DNA from: Liriodendron chinense
Lineage: Eukaryota; Streptophyta; Magnoliopsida; Magnoliales; Magnoliaceae
DNA: 64,000 nt
Reading direction: 5' to 3'
Assembly (NCBI GenBank): GCA_003013855.2
Contig: ML058384.1
Span: 18,920,176 to 18,984,175, forward strand
Made by a program: the position numbers and the translations under genes. The notes beneath the pieces are model-generated. The model was not told the origin of the DNA, ran no database searches, and saw only the letters and a program-made list of their open reading frames with translations. This document shows, in pieces, positions 34,083 to 46,900 of this stretch; position 1 is the first letter of the stretch; every line of letters begins with the position of its first letter.

Positions 34083-36031
34083 TGTTGAACCTCCAATTTA
34101 TACATGATATGGCCCATTACATCACATTATATGCATGGTTTGCATGTTTAAAAGGCCCATCTAATGCAGGTTTTGTAATTGTAGGAATGAGATCAGACTT
34201 CATCTAATTGGAGACCAAGAAGAGACATTTAGAAGCCTTGGATGAAGACCCAAGGTGGGCCAAAGAAAGAAGAAAGCAAAGAGAGAGGAAGGAGAGAAGA
34301 AAAGAAAGAAGAAAAAATGCAGAAACTGGGTCCGACCGGTCAAGACCGGTCGGCCAAGAAGGCCCGACCGGTCAAGACCGGTCAAGATAGGTCAGCTGCA
34401 CTCCCTGGACACCTGCAAGACAGGCTAGACCAGTCAAGACTAGTCGGCTAGCCCTGTCCGATTGGTCTTGACCGGTCGGCCATGCAATTTCACACTTCCA
34501 GATTCCAAACAGCAGGCTATTCCCGTGTCTGGTTTTTGGCCCAGTTTTCTGGGCCCATCTTGATGATATTTAGAAATCCAATACATCATGTCAGAGAGGA
34601 GCTCGACGCCGAAATAACCCAAGTGGTTTCGTGTTGATCGGAGCTGCGGATTGACCGTGGTGGCCAAAACAATACGAACTGTCCAGAAAGTTCCAGATTC
34701 TGCCTACTCCACTCTGGGCCAATCCAGGTGACCCATCATTGATGATATGAAGAATCTACTTTGACCATCGTTTAGACCACATCCATATATGAATAACCAC
34801 AAAAGTTTCAGATCAAAAGGATGTGTGGTTTGATCGTACCGGTTGAAGAAAGATGGACCATCCAGAAATATCCAACTGCGCAGACTTTATAAAAGGCCTG
34901 AGTGTTCTAATTTCGGACCACATTCTGGAATTTTTTTGGACAATCTAATCTGTTCATCATGTAGAGGAGGAAGTTTTCTACCAATGTTCAAAATTTGAGA
35001 TCAATCCGACCTCTGTACACTCCGGGGCGTTGACAGCAAGATGACTGGTTCTAAAGGTACCCAAATTGTACGATTTTGAGAGGCGGTCGCTGATCTGATT
35101 GGTCGGCCCATTCAGAAGATAATCTTGAAAATCTAAATCATTTATGAGGAAGATCACATTACAAGGAAGTTACAAATCAAATTTGAAGGCAATCCGACCA
35201 TTGGTTAAGCCGTATGAAGCGAAACAAAATCTGTTATGTTGTGGTACTCTTGCTGTATTATAAAAGGAGGTGCTCTCTTCTATTCCAAATCAGTCAAGGA
35301 TGTGGGAAGCAAGGAGTTCAAGTCCTAGGAGGCTACCTAGCCTCCTACAGCTAGTTTTTCTTCATTTTCTTAGTTCTAGTTCTAGTTTTAATATGCTTTT
35401 CCTTAGCTAACCTCTTAGCTAAAGCCAGAGGTGAAATTTGTAGTTGATTTCAATGCTTTAATTCTTTTATTCAAGTACCCTTTTCTTAATTTTGGATTTT
35501 GAACTTCTAGTTTGAATAAAGTTTGGATTTTTAGATGAATTGTGGGAGTTTGTGTACTCCGAACATGAGTTCCTTGCAATTCTCTGAGATTATCATGATT
35601 GGGTTGTCTGAATTCGAATTGTAGTAACCCTTGAGCATGCCATAGTCTCTTGGCATGGCTGTTACTCTGAAGGCTACAAGTTTAAGTTCTATGTGCTTCA
35701 TTAGAACTAGAAATTTGATTTCCAGATTTAAGTGGGATTGTTGTGCTTGAATATTATATCCTCCAATTAGATGAGAGATAGAACTTTGATTCTAATTGTG
35801 TTTTGCTTGAATGAATGGATTAGTATTGAACTACTATAAGTGGATCCTTGATGCTCTAGTTCTTTCCAAATATCAGATTTTCCTATTTTATGTTAAAAAC
35901 TGTTTTCCTAAACTTCTTGGATTCTAGTTATTGGAGTAGTTGGAATTGTTTACTTCTTTCCCTGTGGATCGACCTCGGTCTTACCGAGAATTATTACTAC
36001 ATCGTAGCCTTGCACTTGAGGCGAGCGAGCA
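34083..36031 (+). mobile_element. Solo LTR of an Athila-like family with TSD GTTTC
   Basis: Starts TGTTGAACCTCCAATTTATA and ends GAGGCGAGCGAGCA, 1949 bp, flanked by perfect GTTTC copies (34078-34082 and 36032-36036). It is related to the LTRs at 5594 and 25405 at both ends, but the middle differs: ~700 bp between the GACCGGTC cassette (34330-34480) and the TATA box (TATAAAAG, 35259-35266) has no match in the other copies. The surrounding host sequence continues across the insertion. Confidence 0.92.
34330..34485. repeat. GACCGGTC cassette in Athila-like solo LTR
   Basis: Palindromic modules at about 34332 and 34364 (GACCGGTCAAGACCGGTC), a decayed one at about 34427 (GACCAGTCAAGACTAGTC), and half-sites to 34485 (GATTGGTCTTGACCGGTC). 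Same cassette as in the SIRE-like LTR. Confidence 0.88.
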
Positions 36032-36036
36032 GTTTC

Positions 36037-36255
36037 AGGGGTTGGCGCACCCAATCCTTAAGAGATTTTGGGGTTGACGCATGGTGGAAGACCATGCGCC
36101 TACCCCTCAGGTGTGACACTTTCATACACTTAGCATTTTTCGAAAACTTCAAGTTATCCTGGATCTCTTTTCCAGGTGGCGAATGGTTGGTTCTGATGAG
36201 GTTTTTCAGGCTTCAAGTGGGGGGTTTTCAAGGGTTTTTTGGGGTAAGCACATGT
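36037..36255. other. Unclassified host repeat between two solo LTRs
   Basis: A 219-bp strip with GGTTGACGCATGG and CATGCGCCTACCCC, matching the character of 33940-34082 and 39036-39700. Confidence 0.5.
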
Positions 36256-39030
36256 TGTTGCTATCTGAAGATTGCAAACCTAAGTGCAGGTAGCGAAGTA
36301 GTAAAATACACGGTGAGACCGAGGTTGAACCACATGGATTGAGGTTAAGAATACTTGAGGAATTAGTTTAAGTGAGAGAGATGAAATCTGATTTTATTCA
36401 CGAGAGTGGAGCAAGATGTGTGTGTTGAAAGACAAAAATAAGAAAGGGCTACGGCATTAGGGATCCACCTTTGATTAATTTACAACGTTTAATTCATTGG
36501 TTCAATTATAACTCAACTGGAATCGAATAAAGATTCGTTCTAATTGGAAGATAAAACTGTTTAACCATTGCATATTTCACAAAAGATGGTGATCTTAACC
36601 AATAGATCTGACCATAAAGTACTTCTTAGTTGATCGCAGGGAGTTCCAAGCATCTAATGTGCCCGGAGTCGACAATGAATCAAAGAATTATATAGATTAA
36701 TAACTTTACCAAAAAGTCAATCGTTAAGATTACAAATAATAAGATCGGATGCACACTTACAAGATATGAGGCTTTGATTGATCGATCCAACTGTTAAGAT
36801 CTCGTCCATCGATCGCAAGGAATCCAAAGCTTCTATTGTACCCGGATTCAACAATTGATTAAGGGATTTTACAGATGAATGGATTTATCTGCAGTAGCTC
36901 GATGACTGCAGGGAATTCTAATCATCAATTGTACCTGAAGTCGATGATGGATCAAATGACTTTATCAATCATGAACTGGCTAATTGATGTGCAAGGGATT
37001 CCAAGCATCCACTGTGCCCGGAGTTGACGATGGATCAAGGGTCATGTACAACAATAGCTTCTATCGAGGTAGATAACTAAACCAATCAAAGAAAGAACTC
37101 TAACATTCATACCACCATTGTTGAATCAAGAGAACCAAAACTTGCAAATTTCAACAAAGGCTTCACCCCTAGCCTTAGCTAGAAGTTTAGCCAACCATTC
37201 TACAAATGAAAGACTACTATGAAAGAAAAACTAAACTTTTACAAAACTACAAAAGAAAGAAAAAAGAAAGAAGAGAGAAGAGAGGGATTGTAGAGAATTT
37301 GATGATAAGAATGAGAAGGGGTGAACCCTTTATATAGGCTGTTTGAGAGGCTTAGAGTTAGGTTTCACTCCAAACCAAGAAAAAGCACTCTAGGTTTGGA
37401 GTTTACCTCCTTTTATTTTGCTTTTTCTCTGAGCTTGGAGCTCATGGATGGAAGAGGATGAAGAGAGCATTTGCTTGGCCCAAGGATGGAAGATATGGGT
37501 GAGTTAACTGGGTAGATGAGTTGGAGTTGACTGGGTCCACATGAAGAATTTGGACAGCCTGGACCGTCCATTGAAGATGGGGTCCTTCAGATGATGGACG
37601 GTGGATGGAATTTGAGAGGACTGATGATGAGAGTTGGATTGGAGAGCAGCTTCTTTGCATGTGTTGATTGAGATGGTGCTGGGGTCCATTGTAGCTGCAG
37701 CTTGGACGGTGGATGATGGGCCTGATTTCTTGGATGTAGGCATGTGTGGAGCAGGAAGGTAGGGTCCACAGCGCTGGCCACTGTGATGGACGGTGGATTT
37801 GAAGTGGCTCTAGTGGACGGTGGAAGATCTCTGAGCATGAGTAGCTGGACTGTTGGACGGCTGATTTTCAGCCAGTTGGTCTGCACGTTGGAGTCCTCCT
37901 CTGGCACACGTGAAGCTGATTGTTGCCTATGAAGGCTAGCTGTTCCTTAGCTCCTATTGCCGGCTCGTGTGGACGGCTGAGATGGTGTGGTCCACGTGAA
38001 GTGATGGTGGGTGGAGGCGTGAGCTCAGCTGGGGGGTCCACCTGGATGACGTAGATTTGAGCAGCACGTGTGCTAGAGTTGCACCAGCTGGACGCTGATG
38101 GGTCCACTTTCTGATGAAGATGAACGGCTGCACGTTTCACTTGGCTAAAGTTCAGTTAGTTGCTGATCTTGGAAGCTGCACGTGTTGCAGATGGAGTCCG
38201 TAATATCTGGACAGTGGAGATTAGGGTCCATGGAGACGTTGGTGATGATGATTGATCTCCAGCCGGACGTGATGGATGGTGCAGCTATCTCCTTGATGGC
38301 CCGCTGGAAATGAAGAATGGATGGTGGAAATTTTAGTTGGATGGATGGATGTACGGCGGCTCAGATCTGGGACATTCAATAGCCTCTTACGTGTAGTGAC
38401 CCACCTTGCTAGATGGTTGGATGCGGCCCAACTACTGTCCGTTGGACTGTGGAGATGATGAATCGCTGGTCGTTAAATGAGGGGCTGTTGAAAGCCACCA
38501 GCTGTGGGGTCCCCCTTGTTGGACGGCTAGATTGAGGGGCCCAGCTCTGCATGTGCAAGCTAGACGGCATATGTCCTCTCCATGGCAGCACTTGTGTGAA
38601 CGGTGTGGTTCAACGTATGGCCGGTCCCCATGTGGACATTCAATCTTGATCATCCAAAATTGTGCAGAGTGCCCAATTCACGATTGTCACAACGTATCTA
38701 GCCTGGACTTTCAAAATGACTCGATGCAACATGGTCCTTTGGGACATCTTCTTTCATCTCAACTGTGCAATATGGTCTAGCCTCCAACCTTCATGGCTCA
38801 ATGCGATATGGTCTAGCCTTCAACCTTTATGGCTCGATTTTCCTGGAGACCATAAGTACACTTGATCTTGATCACTTTTGGACCTTAAAGTCTTCAATGG
38901 CTTGAATTATTCTCAACTTCTCCTTATTACCTGGATATAAAAAAATCATCTAATGAGGGTAATTAACCGAAAAACAACTGATAATGCTTTTAACAACTAT
39001 GGTTAATTATATAAAATTAAGCACTCATCA
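36256..39030 (-). mobile_element. Solo LTR of a third gypsy family, minus strand, imperfect TSD
   Basis: On the minus strand it starts TGATGAGTGCTTAATTTTAT at 39030 and ends GATAGCAACA near 36256. It aligns end to end with the plus-strand solo LTR at 57670-60468. Candidate TSD is CATGT (36251-36255) against TATGT (39031-39035), one mismatch; if the LTR ended at 36259 there would be none. The interior has a TATA box on the minus strand (complement of CTTTATATA at 37328-37336), repeated sites around GTGCCCGGAGTCGAC (36610-37030), and a long stretch of GGACGGTGGA-type short repeats (37.5-38.5 kb). No coding sequence is recognised. Confidence 0.8.
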
Positions 39031-39035
39031 TATGT

Positions 39036-39907
39036 ACCTTGAGTCGATCTCCCTTGCTCTCGTGTTGTGTCATGCAAATGTTGGGTTATTTATAGCCAAA
39101 GATTGCGAAAAGCGGGAAAATGGGAGCTAAGTGCATGTTACTTAAGGGTAGGTGCATAAGGTAGGTGCATGAGGTAGGCGCATGTGCATTCCAGACTTTG
39201 CATTTTTAAGACTTTATGAGGTAGGAACATGTGATATTTGGGGTAGGCGCATGTGGCCCTATTGCCCAATTCTATAGACAGTTTGCATTCCTAGGGTAGG
39301 TGCATATACTCTGCCTAGTTCTGCAGAATAATTCAGCAACTTTGCAACTTTATAGTACTAAGAAAATATCAGGATTTCAGGGTAAGTGCATGTGCTCCCA
39401 ATGTACAACTACCTTTTTTCGGGATCGCCCTAACATGCAATTCGGTTCTCATAGCCTTAGATTATATCGTTGTACACGTGAGCCAGTAGGCGAATGGCTA
39501 ATTGCGGTTAATTATGGTAGATGTATGCTCATTAGCTTCTTTTGGCTCACTCCGCCATGGAAACGACGCGTTTCGAGGTGCGAAGGTAGAAATATGCAAC
39601 ATTAGGGGACTCGGTCAGGAAGTTAATGGCCTTCGGGCCTTTCGATTCATTTGTTTGGTTGGTGCATGTCTAAGTAGGTCTCCAAATGGTAGGCGTCGGT
39701 TTTAGGCATGTTGTGTAGGCTATTCGGGCGAGAACTATACATGCACCTGCCATTTTTTTCTTGATCGTTATAGGGTCTTTTGCCAAGATGGACCGCTGTT
39801 TTCGAGTTATCACATCTTCTTTTAACAGTTGTGATATTTAAGCCCCAACACAAGGGCTGAGATGCAACACCGACACCCAAAGCCTCATGCCCCTTCGCCC
39901 AAAAACT
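39036..39907. other. Unclassified repeat DNA with GTAGGCGCATG motifs
   Basis: Repeated variants of GTAGGCGCATG and GTAGGTGCATG (39150-39310, 39485-39695). No conserved protein domain is recognised. It is probably the continuation of the element at 32992-34082. Confidence 0.5.
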
Positions 39908-40435
39908 TGTTAATGCACTTTTCTGTGGCATATTAGTGCACCTTATTTGTCAATCACGTGCGTCCATGTGTTGTAACGTTGGTTGATTCTTAGCAAGCTG
40001 AAGACCGAAGATTCAAGTAGACAAAAAGCATCAAGGAAGAAGAACAGGTAAAAGGGATGCCTTGGTGACCCTAACCCTTAGAACCAAAACACCACAAACT
40101 TCTAAATGACTTGGACCAAATAGGAAAACCTTAGTTATTATCATTAGCCTTAGAACACTCAGAAAAATATGATAAGTTAGGCTAATAAAAGAGGTGCAAG
40201 CTGTTGTAAATGAACCGGCCCAAACAATAATTTTTTAGTGGACTTCAAATCATTAGAGTTCAATCTCGATGGAACTTTGATCCCTCGAAGGCCAGTTAGA
40301 TCCATCGAACATATGTCCAACAACATTTGTGAACTCTGTAGATAGTTCTCCTTAAAATTGCGTCTTTTAGATAGCACTTGACACGCAAGGCGTGCATAAG
40401 CTTACAGTGGAGCTTGTAGAACTATGGCTAAGTCC
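39908..40435 (+). mobile_element. SIRE-like LTR, 5' part, plus strand
   Basis: Starts TGTTAATGCACTTTTCTGTG and follows the gag-only element's LTR (6995 onward), with GGCATA.TAGTGCACCTT, a TTGTCAATCAC stretch and CATCAAGGAAGAAGA, for about 200-300 bp, then diverges. It runs into a G tract at about 40437, where an oppositely oriented LTR begins. It is truncated or rearranged. Confidence 0.65.
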
Positions 40436-42261
40436 TGGGGGGGGGGGGGGGGGGGTGATTATGACCGTTTAAAAATTCATTTTAAAAGCTCTTGCCATAA
40501 TTAAACTAAGCAATTATAAACTAATTAAGCAAGAACACTTAGCTTCCAAGCTTAAGTTGGTCCAATCACAAGGCTAGCATATGATAAATATAAAGATAAC
40601 CTAGCTTAAGCATGCATAGATAATCAATTGATTAAATTAATCAAGCACATAGTCTATACAACCTAAGTAGACCATGTGATAGTAATTCATATAAGCTCAA
40701 GTCTACTCTACTTAGTGAAAGTACATCTCGTGTGTAGATGTGTCTAACTAGTGCTTAACATACATCTTAATTAAGCATGAATAATTAAACGGTTAAACCA
40801 TATAAAGCTAGATTAACAATGTGCTAAACTTAATCACAAACACAACCATATAGTGGTTCGGTCACCATACTCCACTCCCGTTTCAAGTACTCACCCTTAT
40901 GAGCACACCGACATTCACTAGGGAGTTTAAATCTGGTTCCTCCCAATCAAGGTGTTTAAATGGTTCCACCCTACTGGAGAGTTTAACAAGCTTCCTCCCA
41001 ACCTATAACGAAGATTTCAGGATTCATCTCTCAACCTAGGAGTTTGACAAGGTTCCTCCCAACCCTTTGGTTCTAATCCAAGAACCTAGCGTATACTCCC
41101 ATTGGACGCTCCCCACAGAGACTTGTTCGAGTTTGTAAATCCAAACTCTCACACTCAATCCTCACCAAGGAAGGAGTGCAACCGAACTCTCAATATGACA
41201 ACTTGTCGGATGAGCCCCTAGTTCAGTGTCACTTCGGGTTGCTTGATCTCCGCTCTCCTGTGCTTCAATTAGCTTCCCTTGCTCCCCTGATCATGTAGCT
41301 GCTCTGTCGCCAATCCCTCAGCTATACTTGATCAATCACCTTGCATGTGATGCCTTTAAGATGCTCAAGGTGATAGGAGGGTAGGTTTGAGAACTCTACA
41401 ACTAATGAGAATGAGTTGCTTAGAGTTGCTCACCTACAAAAATCTCATCTTAGAGCTTTGGATAATGATTTGACTATCAAGAAATATCTAAACTGTAGAG
41501 ATCAAGAGAGGGTAAAGGTCATCTTCTTCATAAGCTTAGAATGCTCCATTTTTGTGTTAAATCACAAGGAAGATGTTTTGCAAAGGTTAGGAATTGAGCT
41601 TCTAATGGTCTCTAACAATGGTGGCTTCAATCCTTTGAAAAACCCTCTTCTTACCCCTCAAATCGAGCTAAGCCTTTATATAGAAAAATTTTCAATGGCT
41701 ATAAAATGGCTATAAAATGACTCTCTCCGAACGGTTGACTGATCGGTCGGATTGGGGTCCTCGACCGGTCATATTAAGTGGCCTAGAAAGAAATGGTTTC
41801 TATCCATTTAAGATCAATCGCTGACAGGTCGGATGACTGGTTGGACAGACCGATCTAATTTATTCCCAGAGACAGATTTTTCAATGAAGCTCGCTGTCCC
41901 ATTAAGGCCATCTGTCGACCGCTCTAAGCATGAATTTCTGCTGTTGGTTTGTTTTATTTTGTAGCAGTTTATACAAAATCTTGGCCATTTGTTTGGTGAT
42001 CGTTTGGGATACCTAAGGCCAATCTAAGATGATTAAGAGTATGCCTAATGGTCACGGTCATCTAGAGGTTATGGTTTTGGATAGGTTCAAGGTTAAGGCT
42101 CACCAAGGCATCTCTTTTACTTATTTCTTCTTCCTTGATGCAACAGGTCCATCATGAGTATTCGATCTTCGTCTTCATTAAGCTCAACCGACACTAGACT
42201 CACTGACTTAAGTAATTGATAAATAAGGTGCACTAGTATGCCACAGAAAAGTGCACTAACA
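40436..42261 (-). mobile_element. SIRE-like LTR, minus strand
   Basis: On the minus strand it begins TGTTAGTGCACTTTTCTGTG at about 42261, directly after the PPT-like internal end, so it is a 3' LTR. It keeps the order of landmarks seen in 10935-12793: a GGTTGAG block, decayed GACCGGTC sites (41730-41930), a TATA box (complement of CTTTATATA at about 41675) and the GGTTGGGAGGAACC leader repeats (40930-41080). It ends at a run of ~19 G (about 40437-40455) that corresponds to the CACCCCCC stretch near the LTR end. The last ~60 bp seem missing. Confidence 0.75.
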
Positions 42262-43005
42262 ATCTCACATTTTGTCAATTACTTAAAAAAACCTAACTTA
42301 TCAAAAACAGAATCCATGTACAATATATTACAATGATATTGAAATAAATATATGATTCTTGAAATGCCTAGCTAAGCAGCTCCTCTTCAGTTTGCTCCCT
42401 CATAACCTTTCAATCCCTGCATCATAAAACATATCTAACTAGTTTTGGTGAGACTTGATCTTTCTCTCTCTTTTTGTCAGCAATTGACAAACTATGCTTT
42501 CCCCCTTAATGATATATCAATTAAGATTAAGGTAAGAATATATAGTATGTTGTAGTTATAACTATAAGCACATGCTAACAAGGAGAGTATAGGGTGCATG
42601 AACTTTAAAACATGGAGCATGCTAAGGAACATGATTAACAAGAAAATGTAACTATCTAAGCATAGTTAATCATGCATAATTGGTCATTTAAGATATACAT
42701 TAGCAATAAAAGCTCAAGGGCTTATAGCCCAATCAAACAACCTCCCCTAATAGTATATCATGACCAAACCTAAGCAAAGATTATCATACAATAAAGCATG
42801 AAATTCAGCAAGATTAGTTAATTTAAGCAAGATGATAGTCTAGTAACAAATATACCAAATAAAAGTAAAGCTAAACTACCACATTTGAGCTAATGAGGCT
42901 TGAATCCTCTGATTTGCCCATTCACACAAAAATGAGGCTGGAATCCTTAGATATACATATAGATCATTTCTAGCCACCCTTACTAATTATGTTTAGTTTG
43001 ATCAG
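42262..43005 (-). mobile_element. SIRE-like internal 3' region, minus strand
   Basis: Matches the non-coding region 10240-10934 of the gag-only element in reverse: GTCAATTACTT, the GACAAACTATGC block, and GAGGCTTGAATCCTCTGATTT with its second copy GAGGCTGGAATCCT. It is cut at 43005, where the Athila-like minus-strand LTR begins. Whether the original element had gag alone or also pol cannot be told. Confidence 0.75.
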
Positions 43006-44496
43006 TGTTCGCTAGCCTCAAGTGCAAGGCTACGATGTAGTAATAACTCGGTGAGACCGAGGTCGATCCACAGGGAGGGTGATTAACTTAATTCTAATTA
43101 TCTTAGGCAATTCAGAATTTCAGGTGAGATTTGAATTTTAATCGAGAATAGCAATTGATGAATGTTAAATTCAGAAAAGTGAAATGTAGTAGAGGTTTCA
43201 AGAATCCACTTTTGGTTCTTCTTAATGGCTTGACTTAACTAGGTCTCTTAATCTCTCAGCCGAAATTAAAGTCCTATTTCTATTCGACCGAAATATAGAT
43301 CAGTTAAATCATAAATGGATTAAGAAGGAAGTTTGCTCATTGATTTGGTTCCACAGTTTTGTTCAGGTATTGGCCACACCCAATCATATAGGCCAATCCT
43401 TTGTCCAATCAAGTTTAGTTCAGAATCATGGCCTTCATCAAGTCTTGTCACTAGACTTGACTAGAGCCAATGATTTGAACTTATATTAGACAAAAATCAA
43501 TTAGCAAAACTCCTGTCTTAGCTTCACTCAAAGAGATGAGAGCTCTGGCCTAATATAGTTCCTTTGTTAAAATCGCATTGTAGAAGACATGGCAATCGAA
43601 GCATTTATCATGGCTGGAGTCTATGATAGATCTAAGAATGGTACAAATCTACACAATGCAAATAGGTAAGTTGATAGATTTAAATCCACAACGCATCCCC
43701 TGAGCTAAGAGACATCATAAGATCTAAGAAAATCTTAAACTATAACTCTATTCAAGCATGAATCAAACCATTGCTCAACATTAAATCATTAAAACACCAC
43801 CTAGGTTGAATCAATTCATAAAAAACAAACAAAAAGCTTTCCTTCTTAGCTTTAGCTGAGAGATCTAGCCAATCTAATACATGATTGAACTAGAGAATGT
43901 AAAAAAAAAAAAAAAAACTAAAATAAACATGAAAATATAAAGAAAATCTAAAAGAACTGAGTTGGAGAGAATCCACGTCGAGCTCCACTACCTCCAGCAC
44001 ATCCAGGGCTCCTCTCTGACGCTTTTAGACGAAGGTAGAGAGGTCCTTTTATAGGAAAAACAGACAAACTGCATCAGTTTCTTGCAAAAGGGATAACGGT
44101 GCCTACAATGTCGGGCGTCCGAGCTGGAGGTTAGGCACTCGAACTCCCTTCATTAGGCACTCGAACATGCCAAAAAATGTCCAGTAAGGTCGCTGGACAA
44201 TTTCTCTTCGGTTAGGGTGCCTGACCCTAGTCTAGGGCGCCCAAACTCCCCTGTTTCTGCACTTGTTGGGCTTGCTCGAGTTCCGAATGTCGCCGATTCC
44301 TTTCTCCTTGTTTTGGCTTGGCCGACACTTGATTCCTCATCTTCCTAAATTCTTGAAATAGGCATTGAATCCATGCGAATTCTCTTCATTACCTGCAAAC
44401 AAAAATTCATGCATAAGATGACTATTTTTAATTGTTTGAAACATGGAAATGTATGATAAATGGGGTCTAAATATGCATAATTTGATTCTTAATACA
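43006..44496 (-). repeat. Athila-like 3' LTR, minus strand
   Basis: On the minus strand it begins TGTATTAAGAATCAAATTAT at 44496 and ends GAGGCTAGCGAACA at 43006, 1491 bp. The segment near the end carries GATCGACCTCGGTCTCACCG, the block that is conserved in all Athila-like and third-family LTRs of this window. Just outside its start is the PPT-like GGACTAGTAAAATGCTGGTT. Confidence 0.85.
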
Positions 44497-45668
44497 CCCC
44501 TCAACCAGCATTTTACTAGTCCCGAGTAAAACATGCGTGAAATAAATCCAACTTCTCAAAACTCAACTCTCTCTTGGAAACTATTTTTCTATAAACTCTT
44601 AAAACTTACAAGTAAGAAATTCAAACAAACTAATGATAAGCATTGAAAGCCTAAACTTTCTAACCATAATAGGTTTTTCACATAGAATTCTCATTGATTG
44701 ATTTGATAAATGGAAAAGTCCGAACAAGTATAATCTAGTGTGCATAGTGAATGTTCATCTCATGAGTTTCCAGGATTATCTTCTTCATAGATTAGCATCC
44801 ATAAAGATCTAAAAGTGTACAGATCAACCATATGCCTATGACAAGAATTTATCTTACCGTACCTTCAACAACTTTCATACTACTTCCCATTTCCACCTTA
44901 GGTTACGGGTAGACTTTCCCTTGGTTGGTGATAGGTAGCCCTTTTCGAAATTTTGCAACATATATTCAATGAATAATCACTTTTTATTTTATTTTATTTT
45001 TTTTCTTTTCAATATAAGATAGGGTTTCTAGAAATCTATATCTTCTATTTTTTTTCTTTTCATTCATGAACATGATGGACAAAGTTCCACGGCTTAGTTC
45101 CTTAACACCTTAAATCTTTAGTCTAGCTGATCTATAACTCCACTTAACCCTTTCAACTATGAGAATCGTGTAATGTGAACTAGACTCAAAAGTGTTCAAA
45201 TATTCTATCAATCGAATCAAAAGGTGAATTCATATAAGAAAACTATTATATCGAAGATAATTTAAGGATTTCAACATCACATCACTTAATTTTTTCTGAC
45301 TTTCATACTCATAAGCTCCCAAGTGCATAGAAACAAAGTTTTCCAAAAGAGTTTTAAATTTTCAGAAAAATAAAAAATGTCCTACAAAAATTGCTCGAAA
45401 TGTCACCATATTCTATATTCAGCAGGAATCTCACCCCCAAACTAAATGCGACATTGTCCTCAATGTAAGAAGATATGTAGTGTATGCAACATGAGAGCAA
45501 TGATATAATAAAAGGCAGGTGAGAATGAGAGGACGCTGAGAGGGTTGTCATTGAAAATCGACCTCCAACAACTAATCCTACTTAACTAAAACAAAAAGAA
45601 AACTAATTCTAATCTATTTAAAGCAATAAAAGAAACCTAATCCTACTTTTTTAGAAAGAGAATCTTCA
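44497..45668 (-). other. 3' UTR of the minus-strand Athila-like element
   Basis: Non-coding. It matches the layout of 24247-25404 on the plus strand: the integrase end, then CATTGAGGACAATG, a G/C tract (shortened here), then the stretch to the PPT. Confidence 0.7.
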
Positions 45669-46900
45669 TCAAACTAGGAGATCAATATCCTGATAGTCAG
45701 AATCATTCAGAGGGATGGACATGTCCTTTGAATCAAACTTCTCAACAAACGATTTCAATCTTTGGTCATTTACTTTGAAACAATTACCTTTCGCTGGGTT
45801 TGCCATCTTGACAGCCCAATGAGAAAAAATTGTTTTGACAATGTATGGGCTAGTATATTGAGATCTCAATTTTTTCGAAAAAGATGAAGTCAAGAATTAT
45901 ACAAGAGTACTTTTTAGTTTTCATGGAAAGATTTTCTGAGAATATGTTTGTCATAGAAGGCTTTCATCTTACTCCTGTAAATTCTCGAGCTCTCATAAGC
46001 ATCGTTCCGGATTTCATCAAGCTCGTTCAAATGGAGTTTGTGAAGCGAGCTAGCTTTGTCAATATTGAGGTTCAATGCCCTAATTGCCCAGTAGGCCTTG
46101 TGTTCAAGTTCCACAGGTAAGTGGCAAGCTTTCCCATAGACAAGTCTACAGGGAGACATTCCGATCGGGGTCTTGTAAGTAGTACGGTGAGCCCAAAGCG
46201 CATCGGTTAGTTGAAGCGACCAATCCTTGCAATCTTGATTCACTGTTTTCTCGAGAATGTGTTTAATTTCCCGGTTGGAAATCTCAACTTCCCCACTTGT
46301 CTGTGGATGATAGGGGGTGCTCACTTTATGCGTTATGCTATATTTCTTCATTAAGTTGGTAAATGGCCTATTGCAAAAGTGATAGCCACCATCACTGATG
46401 ATGGCTCTGGGTGTTCCAAATCTGGATAATATATTTTCTTTAAGAAACTGAAGAACCGTGCTGTGATCATTGGTTCTACAAGGAATTGCCTCTACTCACT
46501 TGGACACATAGTCTACTGCTAGCAATATATAGACATATCCAAATGATGAGGGAATGGTTCCATAAAATCGATGCTCTAACAGTCAAATACTTCAATATGT
46601 TAAATTGGGTTAAGTGTCATCATATTTCTACGAGACAATCCTCCTAGCTTTTGGCATCGCTCACAGGCTTTGCAATATTCGTGGGTGTCTCTAAATATGG
46701 TAGTCCAATAAAAACCATACTGCAGAATTTTTGCAGTGGTTTTCTTGGCGAAAAAATAACCACCACACACTTGACTATGGAAAAAGGAGATGAAACTTTT
46801 TTACTCATCATCAGGTACACATCTCCTTATGATTTGGTCAGGGCCATATTTAAAAAGCAAAGGTTTATCGCAGAAAAAATTGCGCACTTCCCTTAGAAAT
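45669..46900 (-). pseudogene. Athila-like integrase relic, minus strand
   Basis: The block from 46351 down to 45914 is open for 145 codons and contains the catalytic-glutamate region, with STPYHPQTSGEVEISNREIK, LWAHRTTYKTPIGMSPCRLV and LNELDEIRNDAYESSRIYRS. The C-terminal block (45669-45893) has NCFKVNDQRLKSFVEKFDSK. Upstream, the complement of 46651-46900 encodes the zinc-finger region. In-frame stops and frame changes separate the blocks. Confidence 0.85.

Noticed and set aside
35890..36342. 150-codon plus-strand frame
   Set aside because: It crosses the end of one solo LTR, its TSD, a host strip and the edge of another solo LTR, so it cannot be an ancestral gene.
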